Assembly (NCBI GenBank): GCA_016182965.1
Contig: JACPFM010000009.1
Span: 1-64,000, forward strand
Length of the DNA: 64,000 nucleotides
Direction of reading: 5' to 3'
Source: Deltaproteobacteria bacterium
GTDB lineage: Bacteria > Myxococcota_A > Polyangia > Polyangiales > JADJMO01
Shown: piece after piece, positions 26,480 through 34,611 of the stretch
Numbering within the stretch: the first letter of the stretch is position 1
Layout of the letters: every line of letters begins with the position of its first letter
Translations under genes and position numbers: made by a program
The notes under the pieces: generated by a model
Told to the model about the DNA's origin: nothing
What the model saw: the letters and a program-made list of their open reading frames with translations, nothing else
Database searches by the model: none

Positions 26480-26893
26480 ATGGCCAAGGACCTCTCTCGT
26501 TCTCGCTGGCTGTCGTCGGTCGGAGCCGTCCTCGCCGTTGCGATGCCGAAGGGACTGTGCCCAATCTGCATCGCCGCGTCGGGCGGGGTGCTCGCGTCGC
26601 TCGGCCTCGGGATTCTCATGGTCGAGCGAAACGTTCGCTGGATCCTCGCAGTGACGCTGACGATTGGTCTCGTTGGCTTCGTCCTCTCCGCGCGCCGCCA
26701 TCGTCGATGGTGGACCGTGGCGGTCGGCGCCGTCGCCGCGCTCGTCACGATGACGGGCCGGCTGTTGTTGAGCGACGTCGCTCTGTACGGGGGCATGGTG
26801 CTTCTCGTCGCGGCGCTCGCGAGCGATCTGTGGGCGCGCCGATATCCCTTGACGGCGCTCGTGCAGATCCGTTTGAAGCGTGGAGGTGTGTGA
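26480..26893 (+). CDS. Small integral membrane protein with CPIC motif (mercury-transporter-like)
   Basis: A 137-residue protein with about four hydrophobic segments. The first contains 'AMPKGLCPICIAASGGVLAS', a Cys pair within the membrane as in MerC/MerT-type importers; no second Cys pair follows. A basic loop (SARRHRRWW) separates segments two and three. It is 34 bases after the MerR-type gene and shares one base with the next gene. I assign it as a putative metal importer only because of this context. Confidence 0.65.
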   Translation: MAKDLSRSRWLSSVGAVLAVAMPKGLCPICIAASGGVLASLGLGILMVERNVRWILAVTLTIGLVGFVLSARRHRRWWTVAVGAVAALVTMTGRLLLSDVALYGGMVLLVAALASDLWARRYPLTALVQIRLKRGGV

Positions 26894-27147
26894 TGCGTGA
26901 CGTTCAAGTTTTCACCGCTGGTTGTTCGTACTGCGACGAGGCCGTCGCTGCCGTCAAGCAGGTCGCGTGCTCCAATTGCAACGTGCGAGTTCGCGACATG
27001 CACGATCCCGCTGTCGCGGCGGAGGCGAAGAAGTTCGGCATCAGCGGCGTCCCGGCGGTCGTCATCGACGGGAAGCTCGCCGACTGCTGCGCAGCGGGAG
27101 GGATCGATCTCGACGTTCTCCGCACCCTGGGGCTCGGGTCTGCGTAA
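26893..27147 (+). CDS. Glutaredoxin/thioredoxin-like protein with extra Cys pairs
   Basis: An 84-residue cytosolic protein. A thioredoxin-fold outline is visible: 'VQVFTAGCSYCDEAVAAVKQ' with CSYC in the active-site position, cis-Pro in 'GISGVPAVVIDGK', and additional pairs CSNC and DCC. Such proteins occur in mer-like operons and may hand metal from the transporter to an enzyme or reduce it. Its ATG overlaps the preceding stop by one base. No reductase follows in this set. Confidence 0.75.
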   Translation: MRDVQVFTAGCSYCDEAVAAVKQVACSNCNVRVRDMHDPAVAAEAKKFGISGVPAVVIDGKLADCCAAGGIDLDVLRTLGLGSA

Positions 27148-27411
27148 CCCGTTTCGCGCTGATGCTGTTGCTCGGCCTCGCCGGCTGCGGCAGGGCGAGC
27201 GCGCACGCTCGTGCGCTGCTCGCGAGGGCCATGCCGGACCGTCCGAGCTCTCGTCACCGTGGTGCCTCGGGCGGGGCCATGCCCGCCGTCCGCAAGCGAC
27301 GAAATCCTCGATCGCGAGCGCCACATCGCCCGCGGGAACCGCAACGTTCGGCTTGGTCGTTCCCCACGCAAGGTCATGCCCGCCGCGGGGGCCCACGCTA
27401 GGGTTGGATCC

Positions 27412-28290
27412 ATGATCCGCCGCGAAGCGCCCGCCGCTCGGAGCCTCGCTGCCCGTCTCCGCATCGACGAGCGCGAGCTCGACAGCCGCCTGGCCTTCTT
27501 CCAGATCGGCCCGGACGACCTCGCGCGGCTCGCCGCGCTGCGCCCATGGGCCGAGCGGCACATGACCGACGTCGTCGAGGCCTTCTACGCGCTCATTCTC
27601 GGTCATCCGCAGTCGCGTCGGTTCTTCCCCGACGACGCGACCGTCCGCCGCGTGAAGAAGCTCCAGAGCGAGTACTTCGTCGGGTTGTTCGAGGGCCGCT
27701 GCGACATGGCGTATGTCGATAATCGGCTGCGCGTGGGGCAAGCGCACGAGCAGATGGGGATGGCCCCCAAGTGGTACGTCGGCGCGTACCGTCGGTACCT
27801 CGCGATCCTGCTCGACCGCGTGTCCACCGATCTACCCGAAGGGACGGACCCGAAAGCCGTCTACCACAGCATCGTGAAGCTCGTCAGCTTCGACATGTCG
27901 CTGGCGATCGACGCCTACATCGCGGCGAACCTCGAGACGCTCGGCCGTCACCAGGCTGCGATCCGCGAGCTCTCGACGCCCGTGATCAAGGTCCACGATC
28001 ACGTGCTGCTCCTGCCGCTCATCGGCGCGATCGACAACCAGCGTGCCGAGCAGGTCATGGAGACCGTCCTCGTGCGCGTCATCGAGGAGAAGGCGAAGGC
28101 GATGATCATCGACATCGCCGGGGTTCCGGTGGTCGACACCAAGATCGCTGGTCACCTCCTCAATACCACGGCGGCCGTTCGGCTGGTCGGCGCGCAGACC
28201 ATCGTCACCGGGATCAGCGCGCAGGTGGCCCGCACGATCATCCAGCTGGGCGTCGATACCTCGCGCATGCATACGCTCGCACGGTTGTAG
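27412..28290 (+). CDS. Globin-coupled STAS protein, RsbR-like stressosome component (truncated)
   Basis: A 292-residue protein. The N-terminal protoglobin-like sensor (about 20-180) has proximal-type His112 in 'RLRVGQAHEQMGMAPKWYVG'. The C-terminal STAS domain (about 195-292) has 'AMIIDIAGVPVVDTKIAGHL' and 'TGISAQVARTIIQLGVDTSR', which contain the Thr positions phosphorylated in RsbR. It probably senses O2 or NO and signals through a stressosome; no RsbS or RsbT lies nearby. The stop is a TAG after 'HTLARL', and the same frame continues 'EGIEVALRMVGEQITSSGK' to TGA at 28350, the expected family C-terminus. A CAG-to-TAG change therefore removes 20 residues. Confidence 0.85.
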   Translation: MIRREAPAARSLAARLRIDERELDSRLAFFQIGPDDLARLAALRPWAERHMTDVVEAFYALILGHPQSRRFFPDDATVRRVKKLQSEYFVGLFEGRCDMAYVDNRLRVGQAHEQMGMAPKWYVGAYRRYLAILLDRVSTDLPEGTDPKAVYHSIVKLVSFDMSLAIDAYIAANLETLGRHQAAIRELSTPVIKVHDHVLLLPLIGAIDNQRAEQVMETVLVRVIEEKAKAMIIDIAGVPVVDTKIAGHLLNTTAAVRLVGAQTIVTGISAQVARTIIQLGVDTSRMHTLARL

Positions 28291-28419
28291 GAAGGCATCG
28301 AGGTCGCTCTTCGGATGGTGGGCGAGCAGATCACGTCGAGCGGCAAGTGACCGCGGTTGGAACGATCCGCGCGGCCTCTCGGGCACCGGCCGTGCAGTGT
28401 CTTGTTCGTGGAGGTCGGC

Positions 28420-29088
28420 ATGAGGTCGCAGCGCACACGCTCGAGCGTTTGTTTCGCGCTCGCCGCCGCGCTCGTGGCGAGCGCCCTCGGGTACGCGGCC
28501 CCCGTGCGAGCAGCACCTCGCGAATACCGCGTCGACACGGCCCGCAGCAAGCTCGTGGTGCACGTGTTTCGCGCGGGCGCATTGTCGCCGATGCTGCACG
28601 ACCACCATTTCGCCGCAACTTCGTGGACCGCACGTACCTTCGATCCGGAGCGACCGAGCGAGACGCGCGCGCTCGTGATCGTGCAGGCGAGCTCGCTGCG
28701 CGATCGGCAGCCTGCGCTCTCGGAGAAGGACCGCATGAAGGTGGATTCGCAGGTCCAGGGGCCGGAGATCCTCGACGCAGCCAGGCACCCGGTCATCCGC
28801 TTCGAACTCGAGCGGCTCGAGTTGGATCCATCGAGCGATCCGAAGAAGGCGTTCCTGCGCGGGGAGCTCGTCGGCACACTCGAGCTGCACGGCCACACGC
28901 GCCGCGTGACCATCCCCGCCGCCGCCCGATGGTCCGACGACTGGCTCGGGGTGAACGGACTGGTCGCGTTCCGTCAGAGCGACTTCGGAATCGAGCCCTA
29001 CCGTAAGCTGGGCGGCGCCATCGCTGTGCAGGACGGCGTGGAGGTCGAGCTCTCGCTGCGCGCGACGCGAGAGGCCGAGAAGGAGTAG
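28420..29088 (+). CDS. YceI-like family periplasmic protein
   Basis: A 222-residue protein. A signal peptide is cleaved near 'GYAAPVRAAPR', followed by a YceI lipocalin-like domain: 'YRVDTARSKLVVHVFRAGAL', 'MLHDHHFAATSW', 'GTLELHGHTRRVTIPAAARW'. It should be soluble and periplasmic and bind a hydrophobic ligand. GGAGGT before the ATG at 28420 decides the start. It differs from the lipoprotein YceI homologue at 16637. It is followed closely by a tiny possible lipoprotein gene. Confidence 0.85.
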   Translation: MRSQRTRSSVCFALAAALVASALGYAAPVRAAPREYRVDTARSKLVVHVFRAGALSPMLHDHHFAATSWTARTFDPERPSETRALVIVQASSLRDRQPALSEKDRMKVDSQVQGPEILDAARHPVIRFELERLELDPSSDPKKAFLRGELVGTLELHGHTRRVTIPAAARWSDDWLGVNGLVAFRQSDFGIEPYRKLGGAIAVQDGVEVELSLRATREAEKE

Positions 29089-29125
29089 CCGCAACGCGCG
29101 GCGGGCTCGTCTCTCCAACGCTCCG

Positions 29126-29311
29126 ATGCGCGCGGCCTGGCTCCTCGGGTGTGCGATGGCGTGCGGTCTCGCGTTGGCCGTCGCCGGCGGCGGCGCGACC
29201 GGGTGCGGCGCAGGCGAGCCGCGAGCGCGCACGCCGGAGCCCTCGGAGATCCCGCTCCCGGCCGCACCGAGCGCCGAGCCGAGCGGAGCGCCGTCGGCGA
29301 GCGCGTCCTGA
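29126..29311 (+). CDS. Possible small lipoprotein
   Basis: A 61-residue frame with a plausible lipoprotein signal (VAGGGATGCGAG) followed by a Pro/Ser/Ala/Glu tail of low complexity. No clear ribosome site and no conserved domain are seen. It is kept because the signal looks real and the gap after the YceI gene is short; it may be spurious. Confidence 0.4.
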   Translation: MRAAWLLGCAMACGLALAVAGGGATGCGAGEPRARTPEPSEIPLPAAPSAEPSGAPSASAS

Positions 29312-29374
29312 CATCCGCCGGAGTAACAAACTCGGACGCCAAGATCACACCTATCCTAGCCGTGATCGCGCGGT

Positions 29375-29851
29375 TCAGGCGCCGCGGTAGAACGTGCCGA
29401 GGATCGCGCCGTACACGACGTGCGAGATCGCCACGGAGGCAGGCGTGCGGGCGCCGTAGTGCAGCGCGAGGAACCCCGGCGGCTCGAGCCGCGGGGCCGC
29501 GTCGGGGCCCTGGTCTTCGCGAGCCATCCGCGGATGCATGTAGGGCAGCACGGGCATCGCCGCAGCGAGCACGAACGAGGCGTGGACGAGGCCGATCGCG
29601 GCGCCCCGCCACCATCCAGAAGCGTCCCATGCGTGGAACGCTGCGACGTAGAGCAGCGCGAAGAGCCAGCCGTTCATGAGGTGGGCGAGGAACCCGAACA
29701 GCTTCGCCCGGTCCGAACGCCTCGTGAACATCGTGCCGAGCATGAACGGGATGCTCATGCGAGTGAGCCCGAGCCCCTGACTCGCGGACATCAGCGTGGT
29801 GAGGACCACCGTCCCGACGAACCCCCACAGCAGCCAGCTGGTCCAGATCAT
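29375..29851 (-). CDS. Four-helix integral membrane protein of unknown function
   Basis: A 158-residue protein with four hydrophobic segments ('MIWTSWLLWGFVGTVVLTTL', 'LFGFLAHLMNGWLFALLYVA', 'GAAIGLVHASFVLAAAMPVL', 'VAISHVVYGAILGTF'). A His-containing loop (PYMHPRMARED) lies between the third and fourth. No family name is certain. Its ATG overlaps the stop of the GH15 gene by 4 bases, making it the last gene of the bufferin/MNIO/GH15 operon. Confidence 0.75.
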   Translation of the reverse strand: MIWTSWLLWGFVGTVVLTTLMSASQGLGLTRMSIPFMLGTMFTRRSDRAKLFGFLAHLMNGWLFALLYVAAFHAWDASGWWRGAAIGLVHASFVLAAAMPVLPYMHPRMAREDQGPDAAPRLEPPGFLALHYGARTPASVAISHVVYGAILGTFYRGA

Positions 29852-31773
29852 CGTCCCTCCAGGCCGCGCTCCGGACGCGGCGGCTCGGCCGAAGCCCTGG
29901 AACGGCGCGCCGCCGCATCCGCGCGTTCCCGCTGCTCGATGGACAGCGCTGCGTTGACGAGGCCGATGTGCGTGAACGCCTGCGGGAAGTTGCCGAGCGC
30001 CCGCCCCGTGGCAGGATCGATCTCCTCTGCGAAGAGCCCGACGTCGTTGGCGTACGAGAGGAGCGCGTCGAACCGAGTGCGTGCTTGCTCGAGGGTGCCA
30101 CCGCCGCGTGCGAGGTGCTCCACCGCCCAGAAGCTGCAGATCCCGAAGGCCCCCTCGTCGTAGTCGCGGTTCCTGCGCAGCAGCCCGTTGCCGACGCCGA
30201 GCGCGCGGTCGAGCGCGGCGAACGTGCTCCGCATCCGGGCGGAGGCCGGCGGCTCGAAGCCGTACCACGAGAGGAGGAGCAGCGACGCGTCGAGCTCGTC
30301 GCCGTCCAGCGTCTGGACGTAGCTCGCCTTGGCCGAGGACCAGCCGCGAGCCTGCACCTCGTGTCGGATGGCCTCTCGGTTGGTCAGGAACTTCTCGCGC
30401 ATGTCCCGACGCAGCGGCACGTCCCCCCGCGCGTCCAGCATCAGGAGCCGATCGAGGGCGACCCAGCAGAGCACGCGCGAGTGTACGTGGTGGCGCTGGC
30501 GGCCGCGCCCTTCCCAGATGCCGTCGTCGGGACGCTGCCAGTTGCGGCACACGAACTCGCCGAACTGACGCAGCATCCTCGCGGTCTCCGGATCGGGGTG
30601 ACGGCCCTCGCGGCAGGCCCGCGCGGCGGCGTCGATGACCTCTCCGTAGACGTCGAGCTGGAACTGCTCGGCCGCGGCGTTGCCGAGGCGCACGGGTCGT
30701 GATCCTGCGTATCCGACCAATGAAGTGCGTTCGCGTTCGCGGCGCGGGATCCGGCCGAACACGTCGTAGAGCACCCGGAGCTCGGGCCGAGTGAGCCGCG
30801 TCGCGTGCAGCATCCAGTCGACGAACGCGTCCGCCTCCTCCTCGAAACCGAGCCCGAAGAGCGCACGCACCGTGAGCGCCGCGTCGCGGAGCCAGCAGAA
30901 CCGGTAGTCCCAGTTCAGATCTCCGCCGAGCCGCTCGGGGAGCGCCGTCGTCGGCGCCGCGACGACGGCGCCCGAGGGGCCGAAGCAAAGGAGCTTGAGG
31001 ACCAGCGCGCTACGGACCACGGCGTCGCGGTCGGGGCCGGAGTAGCGCAGGCGCGACGACCACGTCTGCCACCATCGGACGGTCGCGTCCGCGCGCGCGA
31101 GCGCAGCGTCTCGGAGCGGCGTCAGGATCGCAGGATCGCGTCGCGCGTACACGAGCGAAAGGACGCTCCGCTCACCCGCACGGAGACGAATCGTGGTCTC
31201 GATGCCACCGGCCGCGCGCGCCCGCCAGCCGCTCGCACCGCGCAGGATCCAGACCTCCGCGCCTTGCTCGGCACGAACGACACCACCCTCGGCCCGCAGC
31301 GCGCGCGGGCGACCGAAGCTCGGTCGCGGGTCGAAGAGGACCCGTACCTCCACGCTGCCGGCGACGCACTCGATGACGCGCAAGAGCTCGTGCTCCGGCA
31401 GCAGCGTGCGGGCGTGGTCCTCGCCGGTCGCGACGGGCAGAAGATCCGTCACGACCACGTCGCCACCGGCCGCTGCGTGTCGCGTACGGAGGACGTTGGT
31501 GCCGTCCACGTACTCTCGCCGCGCGCCGGCGAAACCCACGGGGCGGACGGCGAACCGCCCCCCGCGGGCGTCGTCGAGCAGCGCCCCGAACACCGGTGCA
31601 GAGTCGAAGCGAGGCCAGCAGAGCCAGTCGATCGTGCCGTCGCGCGCGATCAGCGCGGCGGAGCGACCGTCACCGATGACCGCGTGGTCCTCGATGGCCG
31701 CCTGCGGGGCGACCTGCCGCGCTGGGATGCGCCGATCGTGCTCGGACGCGTCGCTTGGCTCGCCTCGCGTCAT
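29848..31773 (-). CDS. Glycoside hydrolase family 15 protein (glucoamylase/trehalase-like)
   Basis: A 641-residue cytosolic enzyme. The N-terminal super-sandwich 'IEDHAVIGDGRSAALIARDG', then TIDWLCWPRFDS, is typical of bacterial GH15. The (alpha/alpha)6 barrel includes 'NWDYRFCWLRDAALTVRALF', 'DDGIWEGRG' and 'LFAEEIDPATGRALGNFPQA', with the general acid and base Glu present. It should hydrolyse an alpha-glucoside such as trehalose or maltooligosaccharide. Its ATG overlaps the MNIO gene stop by 4 bases and its stop overlaps the next ATG by 4 bases, so it is tightly coupled to a RiPP-modifying enzyme, an unusual partnership. Confidence 0.93.
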   Translation of the reverse strand: MTRGEPSDASEHDRRIPARQVAPQAAIEDHAVIGDGRSAALIARDGTIDWLCWPRFDSAPVFGALLDDARGGRFAVRPVGFAGARREYVDGTNVLRTRHAAAGGDVVVTDLLPVATGEDHARTLLPEHELLRVIECVAGSVEVRVLFDPRPSFGRPRALRAEGGVVRAEQGAEVWILRGASGWRARAAGGIETTIRLRAGERSVLSLVYARRDPAILTPLRDAALARADATVRWWQTWSSRLRYSGPDRDAVVRSALVLKLLCFGPSGAVVAAPTTALPERLGGDLNWDYRFCWLRDAALTVRALFGLGFEEEADAFVDWMLHATRLTRPELRVLYDVFGRIPRRERERTSLVGYAGSRPVRLGNAAAEQFQLDVYGEVIDAAARACREGRHPDPETARMLRQFGEFVCRNWQRPDDGIWEGRGRQRHHVHSRVLCWVALDRLLMLDARGDVPLRRDMREKFLTNREAIRHEVQARGWSSAKASYVQTLDGDELDASLLLLSWYGFEPPASARMRSTFAALDRALGVGNGLLRRNRDYDEGAFGICSFWAVEHLARGGGTLEQARTRFDALLSYANDVGLFAEEIDPATGRALGNFPQAFTHIGLVNAALSIEQRERADAAARRSRASAEPPRPERGLEGR

Positions 31774-32672
31774 GGTCCCGGTCCTCGAGAATCAGACCAG
31801 CAACTCGCATGCGAGCCACCTGAGCGTGCGACCTCCCTTCGCAAGGCCTCGGCCTCGACCGCGGCTGCCATTCTCGACTCCTCCATCGCTCGCTCGAGCG
31901 ACGGGATGTCCTCGTCCCACTCGATCAGCGTCGAGATCCGGCCGGCGCGGCGCACCACGCGCCGGTAGAGCTCCCACACGGGATCGCAGACCGGGCGATC
32001 GTGGGTGTCGAGCAGGAGGTTCCCCTCGTCGCTGTGCCCGGCGAGGTGGATCTGGCCGATCGACTCCGCGGGGATGGCGTCGACGTACGTCTCGGGATCA
32101 AAGCGCTGGTTCCTCGCGCTGACGTAGACGTTGTTGACGTCGAGGAGCAGGCCGTACCCCGTCCGCGCCGCGACCTCGGCGAGGAAGCTCCACTCCGGGA
32201 TCGTCGAGTGCCGATAGGCAAGGTACGACGAGACATTCTCGAGCAGGATGGGTCGGCCGAGCCGGTCCTGCACGTGCGCCACGCGCGCGACCACGTGTGC
32301 GAGCGACTCCTCGGTGAGCGGCATCGGCCAGAGCCAGAGATCGTGCACCGAGTGCCCGCCGAAGCTCGACCAGCACAGGTGGTCCGAGATCCACGCCGGC
32401 GCGACCTCGAAGGCGAGCGCCGCGAGCGCGTCGAGGTAACCGTCGTCGATCGGATCGACCGAGCCGATCGAGAGCCCCACGCCGTGCATCACCACCGGGT
32501 ACCGCTCGCGCACGAGCCGCAGCACGCGCCTCGGGTTCCCGCCCGGGGCAAGGAAGTTCTCGCTGATGATCTCGAACCAGTCGATCGCAGGGTGCTCCTC
32601 GATCACCCGCGTGTAGTGCGGCGGGCGGAGCCCCACGCCATGACCGAGGTAGGCACCCTGGAAGGCCATCAT
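31770..32672 (-). CDS. bufB: MNIO-family (DUF692) multinuclear iron oxidative enzyme, BufB-like
   Basis: A 300-residue TIM-barrel enzyme. Conserved metal-binding segments are all present: 'VVMHGVGLSIGS', 'WISDHLCWSSFGG', 'PILLENVSSYLAY', 'GLLLDVNNVYVSARN', 'IGQIHLAGHSDEG', 'LLDTHDRPVCD', 'STLIEWDEDIP'. Family members oxidise Cys residues of precursor peptides to thiooxazole-type groups that bind copper. It lies 4 bases downstream of a six-Cys precursor-like gene, its likely substrate. The usual BufC/DUF2063 partner is absent; instead the next gene is a GH15 enzyme. The C-terminal about 25 residues (after 'RREVARSGG') look like a family-atypical extension. Confidence 0.9.
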   Translation of the reverse strand: MMAFQGAYLGHGVGLRPPHYTRVIEEHPAIDWFEIISENFLAPGGNPRRVLRLVRERYPVVMHGVGLSIGSVDPIDDGYLDALAALAFEVAPAWISDHLCWSSFGGHSVHDLWLWPMPLTEESLAHVVARVAHVQDRLGRPILLENVSSYLAYRHSTIPEWSFLAEVAARTGYGLLLDVNNVYVSARNQRFDPETYVDAIPAESIGQIHLAGHSDEGNLLLDTHDRPVCDPVWELYRRVVRRAGRISTLIEWDEDIPSLERAMEESRMAAAVEAEALRREVARSGGSHASCWSDSRGPGP

Positions 32673-32676
32673 TCGC

Positions 32677-32934
32677 TCACTTCTTGACGACCGTGCCGCC
32701 CTTGTCCTTGCACTCCTTCTCGCTCGAGACGTACGAGATGCCCTGGCCTTTGCAGCCGTTCTGGCCCTTGCACGCGTTCTTCGCGGACTTGCAGTCGCTC
32801 TTCCCCTTGCACGCGTTGATGCCCTGACAGGCCACCTTGCCCTTCTCCTCGGCCGCCGCGACGGCCGGGAGCGTCGTCACCGCGGTGAACAACCCGGCGA
32901 CCGCCGTCGCGATCGCGATGCCTTTGCTCGTCAT
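32677..32934 (-). CDS. BufA2-like bufferin precursor (Cys-rich RiPP metallophore)
   Basis: An 85-residue protein. A cleavable signal (to AVAAAEE) is followed by a Lys/Gly core with six Cys in repeated 'xACKGxxxC' spacing: 'VACQGINACKGKSDCKSAK', 'NACKGQNGCKGQGISY', 'EKECKDKGG'. This is the pattern of BufA2 bufferins, whose Cys are modified by the MNIO enzyme before export to chelate copper. A very strong ribosome site (AAGGAGGAGG) precedes the ATG. It heads an operon with MNIO, GH15 and a membrane protein. A copper-binding mini-cupredoxin and copper chaperones lie just beyond. Confidence 0.85.
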   Translation of the reverse strand: MTSKGIAIATAVAGLFTAVTTLPAVAAAEEKGKVACQGINACKGKSDCKSAKNACKGQNGCKGQGISYVSSEKECKDKGGTVVKK

Positions 32935-33162
32935 CTCGGACCTCCTCCTTCGTGTGGACTGCACGCGCGAGACGCGCGCACTGGGTGGTCTACGCGATCG
33001 GCGAGGCGCGGTTTCGCGATCGTCTGCGCGTGCTCGACGAGATCGGATCCGTACGCGTCGGGGGCGGTGGAGCTCACCGGCTCCGGCCCGGTCGTGCTCC
33101 CCGCGCGCACGCTCGACTGCGCCACGGACGCGCACCGGCATTTCCAGAACCGAGATCACGAC

Positions 33163-33178
33163 ATCGCGTTAACGCGAT
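33163..33178. promoter_or_regulatory. Perfect 16-base palindrome before the mini-cupredoxin gene
   Basis: ATCGCGTTAACGCGAT is a perfect dyad. It ends immediately before the ribosome site of the gene at 33192, in the divergent region with the bufferin operon. It looks like a homodimer operator, and its AT-rich centre stands out in this GC-rich DNA. The regulator is unknown. Confidence 0.45.
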
Positions 33179-33191
33179 CAGGAGGTTCCGA

Positions 33192-33455
33192 ATGGGCCGA
33201 GAATCGAGGCGCGCAGCGATCCTCGCGCTGGCGGCGGGAGCGTTCGGCGTCGGGTTGGTCGGCTACACGATCGCGAGCGCGGAGCTCCAAGCGAAGGAGG
33301 TCCCGGCGTCGGGCGAACCGACCGCGGAGCCGCAGTCGAAGGGCGGCGGGCCCGAGGGCACGTCGGAGCCTTCGTTCACCAGGAAGGGATCGGTCGATTA
33401 CTTCTGCCGACCGCACTGTGACGTGGGCATGAAGGGGATGATCACTGTGGAGTAA
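33192..33455 (+). CDS. Membrane-anchored mini-cupredoxin-like protein
   Basis: An 87-residue protein with an N-terminal hydrophobic anchor (residues 8-30) and a Pro/Glu/Ser linker. The C-terminus 'GSVDYFCRPHCDVGMKGMIT' is the copper loop of plastocyanin/CuA-type domains (Cys72, His75, Met80, plus Cys76). The rest of a cupredoxin fold, including the first His ligand, is missing, so it may donate half a site or act as a copper relay. AGGAGG 6 bases upstream of the ATG is excellent, so it is a real gene rather than a fragment by chance. Confidence 0.7.
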   Translation: MGRESRRAAILALAAGAFGVGLVGYTIASAELQAKEVPASGEPTAEPQSKGGGPEGTSEPSFTRKGSVDYFCRPHCDVGMKGMITVE

Positions 33456-33570
33456 CGCCGCCCGTCGCCGCGCCGCGCCTGTGTCGATTGCGTGAGCGGA
33501 ACCGGTGTCGCGCGGCTTGGGGCGCCGGGATCACGTTTCTCGACTCCGTCGATCGGTAGAGCGGCTCGCT

Positions 33571-34611
33571 TCAGTCGACCGGGTCGTCCTCGTGCGCCTC
33601 TCGGTCCTCCGCGGGAGCCGCGCCGGGTTCGTCCCCGCGCCGGGTCCTCACGACTCCATAGCTGGTGAGCTTGCGCCAGAGGGTGTTCTCGCCGATGTCG
33701 AGGGCCTTGGCCGTCGCCTTGCGGTTTCCCCCGAAGCGCTCGAGGACCGCGAGGATGTGACGGCGTTCCGCCTGCGCGAGCGTGAGCACCTCACCCCGAG
33801 GAGGAGGCTCGCGGGGCTCGACGCCGCGGATCTCGGGCGGCAGGTCCGAAGGCTCGATGGAGGGCTGCCCCTCGGCGAGGAGCACGGCGCGCTCGATCGC
33901 GTTCTCGAGCTCGCGGACGTTGCCGGGCCAGTCGTACGCGAGCAGCAGATCGAGCGTCTTCGGACGCAGCGTGCATGGTCCGCAGCTGTTCTCGGCGCAG
34001 ACGCGCGCGATGAACTGTCGGGCGAGAGGGAGGATGTCTTCACGGCGCTCGCGGAGCGCGGGGATCTCGAGCGGCACGACCCGCAACCGATAGAAGAGGT
34101 CGCTGCGAAAGGCGCCCGCCTCGACCATCCGCGCGAGATCGCGGTGAGTGGCGGCCACGATGCGCGTATCGACGCGCACGTCCTTGATCGCCCCGACCGG
34201 ACGGACGGTGTGCTCCTGGAGCGTGCGGAGGAGCTTCACCTGCATGGCCTGGGACGTCTCGCCGATCTCGTCGAGAAAGAGAGTGCCCCCCGCGGCCGCC
34301 TCGAAGAGGCCCTTCTTGTCGGAGGTCGCTCCGGTGAAGGCTCCCCGCATGTGTCCGAACAGCTCGCTCTCGAGGAGCGGCTCGGGGAGCGCTCCGCAGT
34401 TGACGGCCAGGAACGCGCCGCCGTGCCTGCGAGATCGCTCGAGGATGGTGCCCGCGAGACGCTCCGTGCCGGTACCGCTCTCGCCCGTAATCAACACCGT
34501 GGCGTCGCTCGCCGCGACGCGCTCGGCCAGCGCGAGCACGCGCCGCATGCTCGGGCTCTTCGCCACGAGCTCGGAGGCGGACGAGTCGGGCGCAGGCCTC
34601 AGGTCGCTCAT
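33571..34611 (-). CDS. Sigma54 activator lacking a receiver, Walker A Lys replaced
   Basis: A 346-residue bacterial enhancer-binding protein without a sensory domain. The AAA+ domain spans about 13-245: the P-loop reads GESGTGTE (43-50), with Thr49 where Lys is expected, while GAFTGA (90-95), 'GGTLFLDEIGE' and the Arg-finger region 'FRSDLFYRLRV' are intact. An insertion with two Cys (ENSCGPC) lies near 205. The Fis-type HTH 'GNRKATAKALDIGENTLWRK' is near the C-terminus. Loss of the P-loop Lys would normally abolish ATP hydrolysis, so it may be inactive or repressive, unless the base is an error. Confidence 0.88.
   Translation of the reverse strand: MSDLRPAPDSSASELVAKSPSMRRVLALAERVAASDATVLITGESGTGTERLAGTILERSRRHGGAFLAVNCGALPEPLLESELFGHMRGAFTGATSDKKGLFEAAAGGTLFLDEIGETSQAMQVKLLRTLQEHTVRPVGAIKDVRVDTRIVAATHRDLARMVEAGAFRSDLFYRLRVVPLEIPALRERREDILPLARQFIARVCAENSCGPCTLRPKTLDLLLAYDWPGNVRELENAIERAVLLAEGQPSIEPSDLPPEIRGVEPREPPPRGEVLTLAQAERRHILAVLERFGGNRKATAKALDIGENTLWRKLTSYGVVRTRRGDEPGAAPAEDREAHEDDPVD

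Noticed and set aside
27148-27300. Lipoprotein-like start (ALMLLLGLAGCG) after the glutaredoxin-like gene
   Set aside because: The frame becomes Arg/Pro-rich without a domain and lacks a ribosome site; at most a decayed signal peptide.
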